The notes: generated by a model from the letters alone, not told the origin. A stretch of 63,476 nucleotides of DNA from Bacillota bacterium (GCA_029572815.1 JAKPUQ010000190.1:1-63476); one strand, 5' to 3'. Numbered from the stretch's first letter, positions 1 to 9,943 are shown. Numbers and translations are program-made.

Positions 1-142
1 ATAGTGATTAGTGAATAGTGAATAGTTGTGGTGTCGCCTTCGGCGACGTTATTTAAATAATGTGAGCGCAGCGAACACATTAACTAATCACTAACCACTA
101 TGCACTAATCACTATTAGCGCTTGCGCTAAATTATGATTTAT
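1..142. repeat. Palindromic heptamer-arm element, copy A (left end outside window)
   Basis: Dispersed non-coding element cut by the window edge. It reads as a left arm of TAGTGAT/TAGTGAA heptamers, a hairpin GTCGCC-TTC-GGCGAC, the palindrome TATTTAAATA, a TGTG...CACA hairpin, a right arm of ATCACTA-type heptamers complementary to the left arm, an AGCGC/GCGCT hairpin, and the terminal motif GCTAAATTATGATTTAT. The core is nearly identical to the copy at 18974-19156, but the arms are different sequence. No protein is encoded. Confidence 0.8.
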
Positions 143-170
143 GTCAGTGAAAACATCCTTTACCGTCAAT

Positions 171-216
171 AAAAAAGCCATAATATTTCTGATCAGACAT
201 CAGAAATACCATGGCT
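171..216 (-). terminator. Rho-independent terminator of the zinc operon
   Basis: On the minus strand a long stem (AAGCCAT..ATTTCTGAT pairing with ATCAGAAAT..ATGGCTT) is followed by six T residues. It lies 42 bases past the stop of the lipoprotein gene. Confidence 0.85.
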
Positions 217-257
217 TGAAAACTCTGTATCGGTGCGTCTGTAATGGCGGGACTGTA

Positions 258-737
258 TTATTCTTCGCTGACGGACATTGCCGCGTTCTGCAGCTGGCAG
301 TATTTGAAGCCGTACTCGTCATAGACGTTGAAATCACCCGTAACGGTAATGGTAGTTCCCTCCTCGGGGTAGTCGTCGGGGTATTTGTAGCTGCCGTCCA
401 GGACGAATTCTATGCCCTGTGAGCAGCAGGCTGTGGCGTCGGGGATTATGGCGGAGAAGATATACTTGTCACCGCCCTTGTCATGATAGACGGAGAACCG
501 TCCCTCAAGCTTTATATGTTGTCCCAGATAGGAATCGGGATACATCATCATGTTTGAAACTGTGCTGTAGATCATGGTGCTGCTCATAGTTGTCAGGTCC
601 AGGTCTATGACTTTGCCCGAGGCATCTGTGACTGTTTCAACCTTGCTCTGGGGCTGTGAGACCGCCGGCTTTTTTCCGCAGCCGCATATGCCTCCGCAGA
701 GTATGCAGAGCACAGCTATAACAGCGGCTTTTCTCAT
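258..737 (-). CDS. Putative lipoprotein at the end of the zinc uptake operon
   Basis: A 159-residue secreted lipoprotein. The N-terminus MRKAAVIAVLCIL is a signal peptide ending in a GICGC lipobox, so the protein should be membrane-anchored outside the cell. I start it at 737 because that ATG overlaps the znuB stop as ATGA and has an AGGAGGGGG ribosome site. The mature part has an OB-fold-like pattern (GQHIKLEGRF, TITVTGDF) and a Cys-Cys pair in ATACCSQGIEF, faintly like the C-terminal region of DUF1980/TIGR03943 proteins; that likeness is inference. Its place in the operon suggests a role in metal handling or delivery. No function is established here. Confidence 0.8.
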   Translation of the reverse strand: MRKAAVIAVLCILCGGICGCGKKPAVSQPQSKVETVTDASGKVIDLDLTTMSSTMIYSTVSNMMMYPDSYLGQHIKLEGRFSVYHDKGGDKYIFSAIIPDATACCSQGIEFVLDGSYKYPDDYPEEGTTITVTGDFNVYDEYGFKYCQLQNAAMSVSEE

Positions 738-1606
738 TTTTTCCCCCTCCTGAGTACCAGTGAGATAAGACAGAACAGGAAGAATACGCATATATCGGCG
801 GAAACAATGGTGGAGCCCACGGGAGTTCCTGCCAGTATGGAGATGATTATTCCGCTTGCTGCACAGAAAAGCGAGATGACTACGGAGCAGATTATAACGC
901 TTCTGAAGCTCTTGAAAACTCTCATTGCGGACAGCGCAGGGAAGATTATCAGCGCCGATATGAGCAGCGAGCCCACGAACTTCATGGCGATGACGATGAT
1001 GACTACGATAACTATGGCAATGAGGAGATTGTACATATCCGCGCGGACTCCCGTAGCCTTTGCGAAGCTCTCATCGAATGTGACCGCGAATATCTTGTTG
1101 TAGAATACCAGGAATACCGTTACCACGATGACCGACATTGCAACACATATCCACACGTCTGTAAGGGACAGGGTGAGTATTGATGTGGAGCCGAAAAGTG
1201 TGGAGCACACGTCTGCGGAGACATTGCTGGTGGTCCTGCCGTTTCCGCTGCGGGCAGCGATATTCATGAGCATATAGCCCAGCGCAAGGGCTCCCACAGA
1301 GATCATGGCGACGGCGGCGTCACCCTTTATCTTGGTGTTATTGCCCGTTCTCAGCAGCAGGACTGCCGAAATGATGGTGACGGGCATGATAATGAGCATA
1401 TTGTTGGTGATGCCTGTGACTGTGGCGACTGCCATAGCGCCGAAGGCAACGTGCGAAAGACCGTCACCGATGAAGGAAAAGCGCTTCATTACCAGTGTTA
1501 CGCCCAGAAGTGACGAGCAGAGGGCGATGAGCAGACCAACTATAAGAGCGTATCTTATAAAGGGGTGCTGGAAGTAATCATGGAGAGTGGTAAGCATCTC
1601 ACTCAT
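734..1606 (-). CDS. znuB: Metal ABC transporter permease, ZnuB/AdcB type
   Basis: The membrane subunit of an ABC-3 family metal importer, passing zinc (possibly manganese or iron) into the cytoplasm. It is 290 residues with about eight hydrophobic segments and the family features near the N-terminus (ALIVGLLIALCSSLLGV, then GDGLSHVAFGA, the usual ABC-3 GDALSHA-like box). I use the ATG at 1606, preceded by GGAGGTGAGGAAG, rather than an upstream GTG; it overlaps the ATPase stop by eight bases, showing translational coupling. It lies between the ATPase and the small lipoprotein in one minus-strand operon. Confidence 0.92.
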   Translation of the reverse strand: MSEMLTTLHDYFQHPFIRYALIVGLLIALCSSLLGVTLVMKRFSFIGDGLSHVAFGAMAVATVTGITNNMLIIMPVTIISAVLLLRTGNNTKIKGDAAVAMISVGALALGYMLMNIAARSGNGRTTSNVSADVCSTLFGSTSILTLSLTDVWICVAMSVIVVTVFLVFYNKIFAVTFDESFAKATGVRADMYNLLIAIVIVVIIVIAMKFVGSLLISALIIFPALSAMRVFKSFRSVIICSVVISLFCAASGIIISILAGTPVGSTIVSADICVFFLFCLISLVLRRGKK

Positions 1607-2321
1607 CTTCCTCACCTCCCATAACAGCCAGGAATGCCTGTCCGGTCTTGCTGGTCAGGTAGTCCTCCTTGGTGCCGAAAAACAGCTGCTTCCTGCCCAC
1701 ATGGAGTATATGGGAAGCATATCTTACAGCGGCATTCATATCGTGGGATACCATGATAACGGTTATCTTGTCCTTTTTGTTGAGACTGTCGATAAGCTCA
1801 TACATCTCGTTGGTAGCCTTGGGGTCGAGACCTGTAACAGGCTCGTCCAGGAGTATCATCTTTCTTGCGGCGCACAGAGCTCTTGCAAGGAGGACTCTCT
1901 GCTGCTGACCGCCCGAAAGCTCTCTGTAGCAGCGCTTTGTGAGAGGCTCTATCTCCAGTCTGCGCATCATATCGTGAGCCAGCTTTTTCTCCTCTTTGCT
2001 GTAAAAAGGACGGAAGCCACAGCGGTTCATGCAGCCTGAGAGAACTATCTCACGCACCGAGGCAGGGAAGTCTCTCTGTACCATGGTCTGCTGTGGGAGA
2101 TAGCCTATCTCGTTCCTGCCCACCTCTCCGCAGAGAGAAATACTGCCGCTTATAGGGGGCTTCAGCCCCAGGAGAGCCTTTATGAGCGTGCTCTTTCCCG
2201 AGCCGTTCTCACCGACTATGCAGAGGTAATCGCCGCTGCTGACGGTGAAGTTGAGGTTTTTCGTGACAACGTCTCCCTCGTAGCCGAGAGAGACGTTTTC
2301 GCATTTCAGTAATGTACCCAT
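1599..2321 (-). CDS. znuC: Metal ABC transporter ATP-binding protein, ZnuC/AdcC type
   Basis: The ATPase that powers the metal importer. At 240 residues it is full length. Walker A is GENGSGKST (about residue 37), the signature is LSGGQQQRVLLARAL, Walker B is MILLDEP and the switch histidine lies in VIMVSHD. Its start codon shares one base with the stop of the substrate-binding protein, and its 3' end overlaps the permease start, so the three transporter genes form one coupled unit. Zinc is favoured over other metals because of the His-rich loop in the binding protein. Confidence 0.93.
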   Translation of the reverse strand: MGTLLKCENVSLGYEGDVVTKNLNFTVSSGDYLCIVGENGSGKSTLIKALLGLKPPISGSISLCGEVGRNEIGYLPQQTMVQRDFPASVREIVLSGCMNRCGFRPFYSKEEKKLAHDMMRRLEIEPLTKRCYRELSGGQQQRVLLARALCAARKMILLDEPVTGLDPKATNEMYELIDSLNKKDKITVIMVSHDMNAAVRYASHILHVGRKQLFFGTKEDYLTSKTGQAFLAVMGGEEDE

Positions 2322-3298
2322 TATTGATCAAGCGCCTTCTTTAGTGTTTCCAGATTTGAATCCATGATTGAAAGGTAGGTGGCTCCGCTGTCAATATCTT
2401 TCTGAGTCACCGACTGTATGGAGTTGAGTGTTTCTATGGAGACTCCGCTGCGGTCTGAGTTGCTGATTATTGACCGCGCGATGGAGTCATCGGAGTTTTC
2501 GATGATAAATACTGTGTCAAGTTCCTTTTCGTTCAGCTTCTTTGACAGTGTAGCTACGGTCTCGAAGCTGGCGGCGGTCTCCGCGGAGCAGCCCGGAAAG
2601 GCGGCGTAGTAGTCTATGTCATAGTCGTCGCAGAGATATCGGAAGGGGAACCTGTCCCCGAAAAGGACTGTCCTTGTTTCTGCGCTGTCAGCCATTTCGG
2701 TGTATTCCTCGTCCAGAGCCTCAAGCTTTTCGGTATAGCTGCGGAGGTTTGCACGGTAGGTGTCCGCATTGGCGCTGTCCTTCTCGCAGAGGGTCTCGCA
2801 TATCTCATTGCAAAGTATCTCCGCATTCTTAATGGAGAGCCAGACGTGCTCGTCATATTCGGGCTCGTCGTGATGGCCCTCTTCCTCCTCGTGCTCCATG
2901 CCTTCCTTCAGCTCTTCCTCCTTGACGCTTTCACCCAGGACCTCCATCAGCTTTATGACCTTTGTATCCTTCGGGTTCACTTCCTTGAGGGCGTCCTTAG
3001 CCCAGCTCTCGGACTCTCCGCCCACATAAATGAATATATCGCAGTCAGAGATAGTCATGATGTCCTTAGCGCTTGGCTGATAGTTATGAAGGTCGATGCC
3101 GCTGCTGAGGAGATATGTTATCTCCGCGCCGTCGCTGTCGCCTACTATCTGCCTTGTCCAGTCATACTCGGGAAACGATGTGCAGACTATACTGAGCCTG
3201 CCGCCGCTGTTTCCTGAGTGACTGCTGCATCCCGTCAGCAGGAGAGCGGCAGCTGCCGCCACTGAAACTGCGGAAAAAAGTCTTCTGAAAAACGCCAT
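2321..3298 (-). CDS. znuA: Metal-binding lipoprotein of zinc ABC transporter (ZnuA/AdcA-like)
   Basis: The extracellular solute-binding lipoprotein of the importer, 325 residues, cluster A-I (TroA/ZnuA) family. A signal peptide ends in the lipobox LLTGC. The acidic, His-containing loop around MEHEEEEGHHDEPEYDEHVW (about residues 132-152) is typical of zinc-binding members, and DEHVWLS carries a conserved metal-ligand histidine. I chose the ATG at 3298 with GTGAGGG upstream over a GTG 12 bases earlier. It is the first gene of the operon and has a Fur-family box 23 bases upstream. Manganese or iron cannot be excluded. Confidence 0.9.
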   Translation of the reverse strand: MAFFRRLFSAVSVAAAAALLLTGCSSHSGNSGGRLSIVCTSFPEYDWTRQIVGDSDGAEITYLLSSGIDLHNYQPSAKDIMTISDCDIFIYVGGESESWAKDALKEVNPKDTKVIKLMEVLGESVKEEELKEGMEHEEEEGHHDEPEYDEHVWLSIKNAEILCNEICETLCEKDSANADTYRANLRSYTEKLEALDEEYTEMADSAETRTVLFGDRFPFRYLCDDYDIDYYAAFPGCSAETAASFETVATLSKKLNEKELDTVFIIENSDDSIARSIISNSDRSGVSIETLNSIQSVTQKDIDSGATYLSIMDSNLETLKKALDQ

Positions 3299-3320
3299 AC
3301 TATCCCTCACTTTTTGAATT

Positions 3321-3335
3321 TGATAATCATTTTCA
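3321..3335. promoter_or_regulatory. Fur-family (Fur/Zur-like) operator candidate
   Basis: TGATAATCATTTTCA matches the 7-1-7 Fur-family consensus TGATAATnATTATCA at all but one position and lies just upstream of znuA. It suggests repression by a metal-loaded Fur-family regulator. Which member binds cannot be told from the site. Confidence 0.65.
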
Positions 3336-3470
3336 AATCATATTATACTTTATTTATAAGCCTTTGTCAATAGCGCACTGTTATTTTCATAAAACTTTCA
3401 CCTCTGTGCCTTACAGCGCCGGAAAAAGCCTCACGGGGAGGTGAAAAAAGATGAATTTTCCGCGATATAC

Positions 3471-3499
3471 TTGACATCGGACAGGGTATCATGTATAAT
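3471..3499 (+). promoter_or_regulatory. Sigma-A promoter for the 3532 membrane protein
   Basis: TTGACA and TATAAT are separated by exactly 17 bases, 33 bases before the start codon. Confidence 0.85.
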
Positions 3500-3531
3500 A
3501 TACTTGTAATATTGATATAGGGGGCGGTATT

Positions 3532-3999
3532 ATGCCAAAAACAAACAAAGACAAAGAACTGGATAAAATGTACAAGGAGCTTCTTGAGACCCGCAAGAGC
3601 GTTAATTCAGTTTCCTCAAAGAGCGAGGGCAACAGGCTTCTCAGCTTCTTCGTAGGACTGCTTCTGCTGGGCGGCGGCCTGTTCATGATATTCCAGAATA
3701 TCGAGGTCACCAGCTCATGGGGCTATGGCGGACATTTCTTAAGCTTCGGCGGCTTCCACTTTGCAAACGGACTTATCATGCTTCCGATAATCATAGGAAT
3801 TGCAATGCTCTTCCTGATGGAAAAGAAGATATACGGCTGGATAGTTCTTTCTATCGGCATAGTCATAGTGCTGCTGAGCGTAATGCTGACCACACAGCTC
3901 CACTGGAGAAGGTCCAACGCATTCACATTCATCGTCATGTTCGGACTTACCGCAGCAGGCGGAGGAATGGTGCTCAGAGAGCTTTTCAGAAGAGATTGA
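3532..3999 (+). CDS. Small four-helix membrane protein, unknown function
   Basis: A 155-residue integral membrane protein I do not recognise. A charged N-terminal stretch of about 40 residues (MPKTNKDKELDKMYKELLET) is followed by about four hydrophobic segments near 38-56, 80-96, 101-121 and 131-150, ending in RELFRRD. A GGGG ribosome-like site precedes the ATG. It has its own consensus promoter and a terminator, so it is a single-gene unit, divergent from the zinc operon. No catalytic motif is visible. Confidence 0.85.
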   Translation: MPKTNKDKELDKMYKELLETRKSVNSVSSKSEGNRLLSFFVGLLLLGGGLFMIFQNIEVTSSWGYGGHFLSFGGFHFANGLIMLPIIIGIAMLFLMEKKIYGWIVLSIGIVIVLLSVMLTTQLHWRRSNAFTFIVMFGLTAAGGGMVLRELFRRD

Positions 4000-4007
4000 A
4001 TAGGAGA

Positions 4008-4036
4008 GACCGCGCCTATGGGTGCGGTCCTTTTTT
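4008..4036 (+). terminator. Rho-independent terminator
   Basis: A nine-pair stem GACCGCGCC/GGTGCGGTC (one G-T pair) followed by six T residues, directly after the 3532-3999 gene. Confidence 0.85.
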
Positions 4037-4043
4037 ATACGGC

Positions 4044-4085
4044 AAAAAACATCGCTTCGGGCGATATTTTTTTGCCCGAAGCGAT
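4044..4085 (-). terminator. Rho-independent terminator of the flavodoxin gene
   Basis: A perfect 12-bp inverted repeat ATCGCTTCGGGC/GCCCGAAGCGAT, with GTTTTTTG next on the minus strand. It faces the plus-strand terminator just upstream, so the two convergent genes are insulated. Confidence 0.85.
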
Positions 4086-4109
4086 AACATGAACATTTTT
4101 ACAGCGGAA

Positions 4110-4685
4110 TTACGAGCATTTCTGCATATCCGCCGTGCTTGACAATGCCGGAGCCTTGTCGGAAAGATATTCTATGATGGGCTCAAGGTATTTTTTGTCT
4201 GTCATATCACAGGAAGCCGAAACGTGCTCAGCCATAGCTGCTTCGTCTTCGGTCTTGTTTTTCTTGCCCTTGAGCATGGCGGCAAAGGTCTTCATGAGCA
4301 TTTTCGAGCCCAGGGACATCTTGCTGTAGTCAAGTCCGCCGGGGCAGTAGAAAACCTTTGCATATTTTTTCTGTTCGTCGGTGAGTGACCTGTCAAGGAG
4401 AGCGGTGATGCCTGAAAAAGTTGCGGGACTTGCTCCTGTGCAGAATACAGCCAGCTTCTTGTCGTGCCACTTGTCCATTCTGCTTGTGAACCAGTCAAGC
4501 TTGTGTATTTTTTCAACAGCAACCCAGCCGCCGTAGACTATGGCGTCAAAGCCTTCAAAGAACTTGTCGTCCTTTTTTGAAGCTTCCTTGACTGAGATGG
4601 TCTCTCCGCCCAGTTTTTCTGCCAGCCATTCCGAATATTTCTTAGTAAAACCTGTCTGAGATGAGTATACGATGATAGTTTTCAT
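4110..4685 (-). CDS. Flavodoxin domain protein
   Basis: A 191-residue cytoplasmic flavodoxin-fold protein. The N-terminus MKTIIVYSSQTGFTKKYSEW has the beta-strand plus phosphate-binding loop (SSQTGFTKKY) of FMN-binding flavodoxins, and YGGWV and VFCTGASPA fit the later flavin loops. It resembles the flavodoxin-domain group that includes HemG-like proteins rather than classical short flavodoxin; the electron-transfer partner is unknown. I start at 4685 because AGAGGTAATCATC precedes that ATG and the flavodoxin homology starts there. Confidence 0.85.
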   Translation of the reverse strand: MKTIIVYSSQTGFTKKYSEWLAEKLGGETISVKEASKKDDKFFEGFDAIVYGGWVAVEKIHKLDWFTSRMDKWHDKKLAVFCTGASPATFSGITALLDRSLTDEQKKYAKVFYCPGGLDYSKMSLGSKMLMKTFAAMLKGKKNKTEDEAAMAEHVSASCDMTDKKYLEPIIEYLSDKAPALSSTADMQKCS

Positions 4686-4723
4686 GATGATTACCTCTTT
4701 TATTGGTGGCAAAACGAGGAGTA

Positions 4724-5993
4724 TCAGTCGATAGCCGCAAAAGCCTGACGGAGGTCGTCGATGATATCGTCAACGTTCTCAAGGCCGACGGAAAGTCTGA
4801 TAAGACCGCCGTTTATGCCTGCTGCAACGAGCTGCTCGTCAGTGAGCTGACGGTGAGTAGCGCTTGCAGGGTGAAGAACGCAGGTACGGATATCCGCAAC
4901 GTGTACCTCGTTTGAGGCAAGCTTGAGTGAGTCCATGAACTTTACAGCTGTGCTTCTGCCGCCCTTGATGATGAAGGAGATAACTCCGCTTGTACCGTCG
5001 GGGAGGTACTTCTTAGCCAGCTCATGGTACTTGTTTCCTGCGAGAGCAGGGTAGTTTACTGACTCAACGTGCTCGTTGGCTTCCAGATACTCAGCCACCT
5101 TCATTGCGTTTTCGCAGTACTGCTTCATACGGATGTGGAGAGTCTCAAGACCCAGATTAAGGTAGAATGCGGACTGAGCTGAAGGATAGCAGCCGAAGTC
5201 TCTCATGAGCTGCATTCTTGCCTTTACGATGTAAGCAGCCTTGCCGTAAGCCTTTGTATATATAGTGCCGTGATAGCTCTCATCGGGCTCTGTGAACTCA
5301 GGGAAGTTTCCGTTTGTCCAGTCAAAGTTGCCCGAGTCAACGATAACGCCGCCGCCCTGGACAGCATGGCCGTCCATGTACTTTGTAGTGGAGTGGATAA
5401 CTATATCCGCACCGTACTCAAAGGGTCTGCACAGTATAGGTGTGGGGAAGGTGTTGTCGATGATTAGGGGGACCTTGTTCTCGTGAGCTATCTTAGCGAA
5501 TTTCTCAATGTCGAAAACAGAGAGTGCGGGATTGGCGAGAGTCTCGCCGAAAACAGCCTTTGTATTGGGCTTGAATGCAGCTCTTATTTCATCTTCTGAG
5601 GCGTCTGCATCGACGAAGATGCACTCGATGCCCAGCTTCTTGAGTGTGTATGCGAAGAGGTTGATAGTACCGCCGTAGATTGTAGCTGCTGAGATGAAGC
5701 TGTCTCCTGCCTTCAGGATATTGAGAAGCGAGAGGAGAGAAGCTGCCTGACCGCTGGAGGTACACATAGCGCCGATACCGCCTTCGAGAGCTGCTATCTT
5801 CTCCTCAACAGCCATAACTGTGGGGTTCTCAAATCTTGAGTAGATAAGGCTCTTTGTGGGGGTCATCGAATACGGCTGCCACATCGTCAGTCGAGTCGTA
5901 TACATAGGTCGTACTCTGTACGATAGGAACGACTCTGGGTTCCGTATTCTTCGGTGTGTAGCCTGCGTGCAGGCATTTGGTTTCGATCTTCAT
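4724..5993 (-). pseudogene. metY: O-acetylhomoserine sulfhydrylase (MetY-like), one-base frameshift
   Basis: A PLP enzyme of the Cys/Met metabolism family that makes homocysteine from O-acetylhomoserine and sulfide. The first 44 or so codons (from MKIETKCLHAGY) are in one frame and the rest (from PTKSLIYSRFENPT to the end at 4724) in another. The break is at a run of five G at 5858-5862; removing one G gives the expected FDDPTKSLIYSRF. The PLP lysine lies in IHSTTKYMDGH. All else looks intact, so this is either a recent mutation or a base-call error. The start at 5993 has a GGAGGTATCCC site and lies 27 bases after the HD-domain gene, so the two are probably cotranscribed. Confidence 0.85.
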
Positions 5994-6019
5994 TGTAGGG
6001 ATACCTCCTGTTATATGTG

Positions 6020-6526
6020 TTACCGCGCTTTCCGCCTGACTATCCTCTGTACCTTGGGCACACAGAATTCCAGGACTGCGCAGTATTTGTCGATGATGGT
6101 GATTATGTAAGTTTCCTTGTATTTCGGCATAGGGCGTGTCATTGGCCACATATGCTTTTCAATCATATCTCTTTCGAGGTTTGTTATCTCAGTTACCTCG
6201 GAGGCATTTTCCGAGGCGATCATGGGGTGGTGCTTGCTGTGGGAAGCCTGTCCCTTGAGTCTGTCCGAGTTGTATTCCTTCCTGTCGTAGTAGAAGAGGT
6301 CGTGGAGAAGTCCCGCTCTTGCGGCAGAACGTGCGTTGAGCTTCAGCACGCGGCAGACTATGTAGCTGTAATAGGACACGTTCACGCAGTGCTGGAAGCG
6401 GGTGGTGGAGATATGATGTGTAATGGATTTCAGCTCCTGTACCTGCTTTGAGCCGATGATATCGCTGATGCAGGCGTAATAGCTGTTATTGGCAAGCTCC
6501 TTTGAGGAGCATATTGCCTTTAGCAT
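6020..6526 (-). CDS. HD-domain protein
   Basis: A 168-residue protein of the HD superfamily of metal-dependent phosphohydrolases. The pattern is visible as H-x-x-x-x-x-x-F-x-H near residue 38 (HHISTTRFQHCVNVSYY), HDLFYYD near 76 and a later histidine cluster (SKHHPMIASE). Substrate is unknown; relatives act on nucleotides or are signalling enzymes. It is the first gene of a probable operon with the downstream sulfhydrylase. An AGGAGGGG ribosome site precedes the ATG, and a perfect palindrome sits between the promoter and that site. Confidence 0.85.
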   Translation of the reverse strand: MLKAICSSKELANNSYYACISDIIGSKQVQELKSITHHISTTRFQHCVNVSYYSYIVCRVLKLNARSAARAGLLHDLFYYDRKEYNSDRLKGQASHSKHHPMIASENASEVTEITNLERDMIEKHMWPMTRPMPKYKETYIITIIDKYCAVLEFCVPKVQRIVRRKAR

Positions 6527-6544
6527 TTGATCCCCTCCTGAGGC

Positions 6545-6559
6545 ATCGGTTTAACCGAT
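6545..6559. promoter_or_regulatory. Perfect palindrome, candidate operator of the HD-metY operon
   Basis: ATCGGTTTAACCGAT is a perfect palindrome around a single central base. It sits in the 5' leader, a few bases downstream of the -10 box and upstream of the ribosome site, a typical repressor position. I do not recognise the regulator. Confidence 0.6.
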
Positions 6560-6566
6560 TGAATAT

Positions 6567-6595
6567 ATTATATAACATTCCGAAGAGAAAATCAA
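6567..6595 (-). promoter_or_regulatory. Promoter of the HD-metY operon
   Basis: On the minus strand TTGATT and TATAAT are 17 bases apart. Apart from this promoter, the palindrome beside it and the gdhA promoter, the 350-base gap 6527-6877 shows nothing recognisable. Confidence 0.75.
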
Positions 6596-6798
6596 TACAA
6601 AACTGATAAAAAACTTGGGGGATCACAGGTGAAAATGTTGCGAAATGCAGAAGTAATGCCTGCTTTCGGAGTAAACTGATGTTAACAGCTGATAAATCTG
6701 TTTTTTATGCGGCTACAGCAGTCTGCACAAATCAATGCTGAGCTTTTGTGAATATAGCACAAAAACAAACAAAATTGAAAATTTACCACAATAAAGTA

Positions 6799-6827
6799 TT
6801 GCAAAATGGAAAAGGGAGTGATATAAT
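6799..6827 (+). promoter_or_regulatory. Promoter of gdhA
   Basis: TTGCAA and TATAAT with a 17-base spacer, 50 bases before the gdhA start. Confidence 0.75.
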
Positions 6828-6832
6828 TTTAA

Positions 6833-8245
<1,413 letters not shown>

Positions 8246-8294
8246 TAATACGAAACTGATAGTGACTCATCAGTAGAGCATAAAGTAAACTTAC

Positions 8295-8328
8295 ACCTCC
8301 CGTTGTGTATATCAGCGGGAGGTTTTTT
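8295..8328 (+). terminator. Terminator of gdhA
   Basis: An eight-pair stem ACCTCCCG/CGGGAGGT followed by six T residues. Confidence 0.9.
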
Positions 8329-8414
8329 GCTTTGAAAAATGCACAATTCAGGGGAATTGAAATTGTTGAAAATATAGAATTTAACTATTTAGACAATAAT
8401 TATTCTTGATAAGC

Positions 8415-8442
8415 TTGAAATATGTGCAAAACGTGGTATAAT
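8415..8442 (+). promoter_or_regulatory. Promoter of the cytidylate-kinase-like gene
   Basis: TTGAAA and TATAAT with a 16-base spacer, about 60 bases before the start codon. Confidence 0.65.
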
Positions 8443-8502
8443 ATATTTGTAGTTATTTTATCATATCTAATAAGAAATTCTATTTAGCGGGGGTATAATC
8501 CG

Positions 8503-9126
8503 ATGAAAAAGACAATTATCACTATAGAACGACAGTACGGAAGCGGCGGAAGCATTATAGGACAGCTTGCTGCCGATAAGCTGGGCATAAATTGCTATAA
8601 CAGACAGATACTCGAAATGACAGCCGAGAGATGCGGTATCGCTCCGAATTACCTTGAGAGCGCTGAGGAGAACGTCCCCACCAGCTTTCTGTACTCATTG
8701 CTGTTGTCAGCAAATCCAGCAAGAACTATGGAGGAGAACCTGCCTCTTTCTGACAAGGTCTTCCTTATGGAGAGCCGCATAATCAACGAGATCGCCGACA
8801 AGGAGAAGAGCTTCGTGCTGGTTGGCCGCTGCGGAAGCTATATCCTTGAGGACCGTGGCTGCTTCAGCGTGTTCATCTATGCGGACCGTGAGTCCAGGTT
8901 GAAGCGTGCCATTGAGCAGTATAATACCGAAGAGAAGAAGGCCGAGTCCATAATGAAAAAGGCAGACAAGCGCCGTGAGACCTTCTATAACGTCAATACA
9001 GGAAGAGTATGGCAGGACAAGGATCAGTATTCCCTCTGCCTTAACAGTGCCGAGCTGGGCGACGAGCTCTGCGCGGAGATCATCGTCAAAGCTTATACCG
9101 AGTACAACAAGCGTTTTTCTGAATAA
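8503..9126 (+). CDS. Cytidylate kinase-like family protein
   Basis: A 207-residue P-loop protein of the cytidylate-kinase-like family (AAA_26 group). The start MKKTIITIERQYGSGGS holds a P-loop variant (RQYGSGGSIIG), followed by FVLVGRCGSYIL and an arginine-rich region ADRESRLKRAIEQY as expected for a lid. True Cmk is somewhat different and usually sits beside rpsA-type genes, so the substrate here is uncertain. It has its own promoter and a terminator. GGGGG upstream of the ATG serves as a ribosome site. Confidence 0.88.
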   Translation: MKKTIITIERQYGSGGSIIGQLAADKLGINCYNRQILEMTAERCGIAPNYLESAEENVPTSFLYSLLLSANPARTMEENLPLSDKVFLMESRIINEIADKEKSFVLVGRCGSYILEDRGCFSVFIYADRESRLKRAIEQYNTEEKKAESIMKKADKRRETFYNVNTGRVWQDKDQYSLCLNSAELGDELCAEIIVKAYTEYNKRFSE

Positions 9127-9130
9127 AAAC

Positions 9131-9164
9131 AGCCCCGAAGCGGAATATCGCCTCGGGGCTTTCT
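9131..9164 (+). terminator. Rho-independent terminator
   Basis: Stem AGCCCCGA/TCGGGGCT with a short T tract, five bases after the preceding stop codon. The next gene follows closely, so some read-through is plausible. Confidence 0.7.
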
Positions 9165-9223
9165 GCGTCATAACGAATATAAAGGCTCTTTCGGGGGACA
9201 ATATTCCCGAAGGAGCTGTTTTT

Positions 9224-9943
9224 ATGTGTGTTATACTGATAAGATCGCTGCTGCTGTACGTCCTGGTCATCTTTGCAGTGAGGCTCATGGGAAAGCGTCA
9301 GCTGGGGGAGCTCCAGCCCTCTGAGCTGGTCATAACCATACTTGTTTCCAATATCGCGACCCTGCCCATCGAGGACGTGAATATTCCCGTAATAGTGGGA
9401 GTTACTCCCATTCTGGCACTGGTATGCTTTGAGGTTCTTGTTTCATGGCTTGATCTGAAGTTTCCGAGGCTGAGAAAGCTTATCTCTGGAAGTCCCAAGA
9501 TAGTGGTCAGGGGAGGCTGTATAGAGCGGGATGTCCTCAGGGAGCTGCGATTTTCTACGGACGATCTTCTCATGGCGCTTCGCAGCAAGGATATATTCGA
9601 CCTTGATGAGGTGCAGTTCGCCATAGTGGAGACCACGGGCAGCGTGTCTGTCATGAAAAAGCCATCAGCGGACACTCCCACACGGGCGGATATGTGTATA
9701 AAGGCAGAGGAGAATGATCCGCCTGTGCTCATTATCTCCGACGGCAGCTTTGTGGATAAGGCACTTTCGGCGGCAAACCTCAGCAGGAGCATGGTGGAGA
9801 CTGTGGTGAAAAGCCGCGGTATGACGGTGAAGGAGGTCTTTATCATGACGACCGATGCCGCAGGAAAGTGCTTCATAGCGGACAAAAAGGGGAGTCCGCC
9901 CCATATTTTTACGGTAGGAGGGGACAACAGTGACAAGGACTAA
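9224..9943 (+). CDS. DUF421 (YetF-type) membrane protein
   Basis: A 239-residue protein of the DUF421/YetF family. Three hydrophobic N-terminal segments (MCVILIRSLLLYVLVIFAV; ELVITILVSNIATLPI; IVGVTPILALVCFEVLV) precede a cytoplasmic domain with the conserved GSPKIVVRGG and ELRFSTDDLLMALRSKDIFDL. Spore-formers use relatives in spore physiology, but the molecular role is unsettled. The start at 9224 follows AAGGAGCTG. It overlaps the next gene, a DUF4363 protein, a pairing often seen in Clostridia. Confidence 0.9.
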   Translation: MCVILIRSLLLYVLVIFAVRLMGKRQLGELQPSELVITILVSNIATLPIEDVNIPVIVGVTPILALVCFEVLVSWLDLKFPRLRKLISGSPKIVVRGGCIERDVLRELRFSTDDLLMALRSKDIFDLDEVQFAIVETTGSVSVMKKPSADTPTRADMCIKAEENDPPVLIISDGSFVDKALSAANLSRSMVETVVKSRGMTVKEVFIMTTDAAGKCFIADKKGSPPHIFTVGGDNSDKD

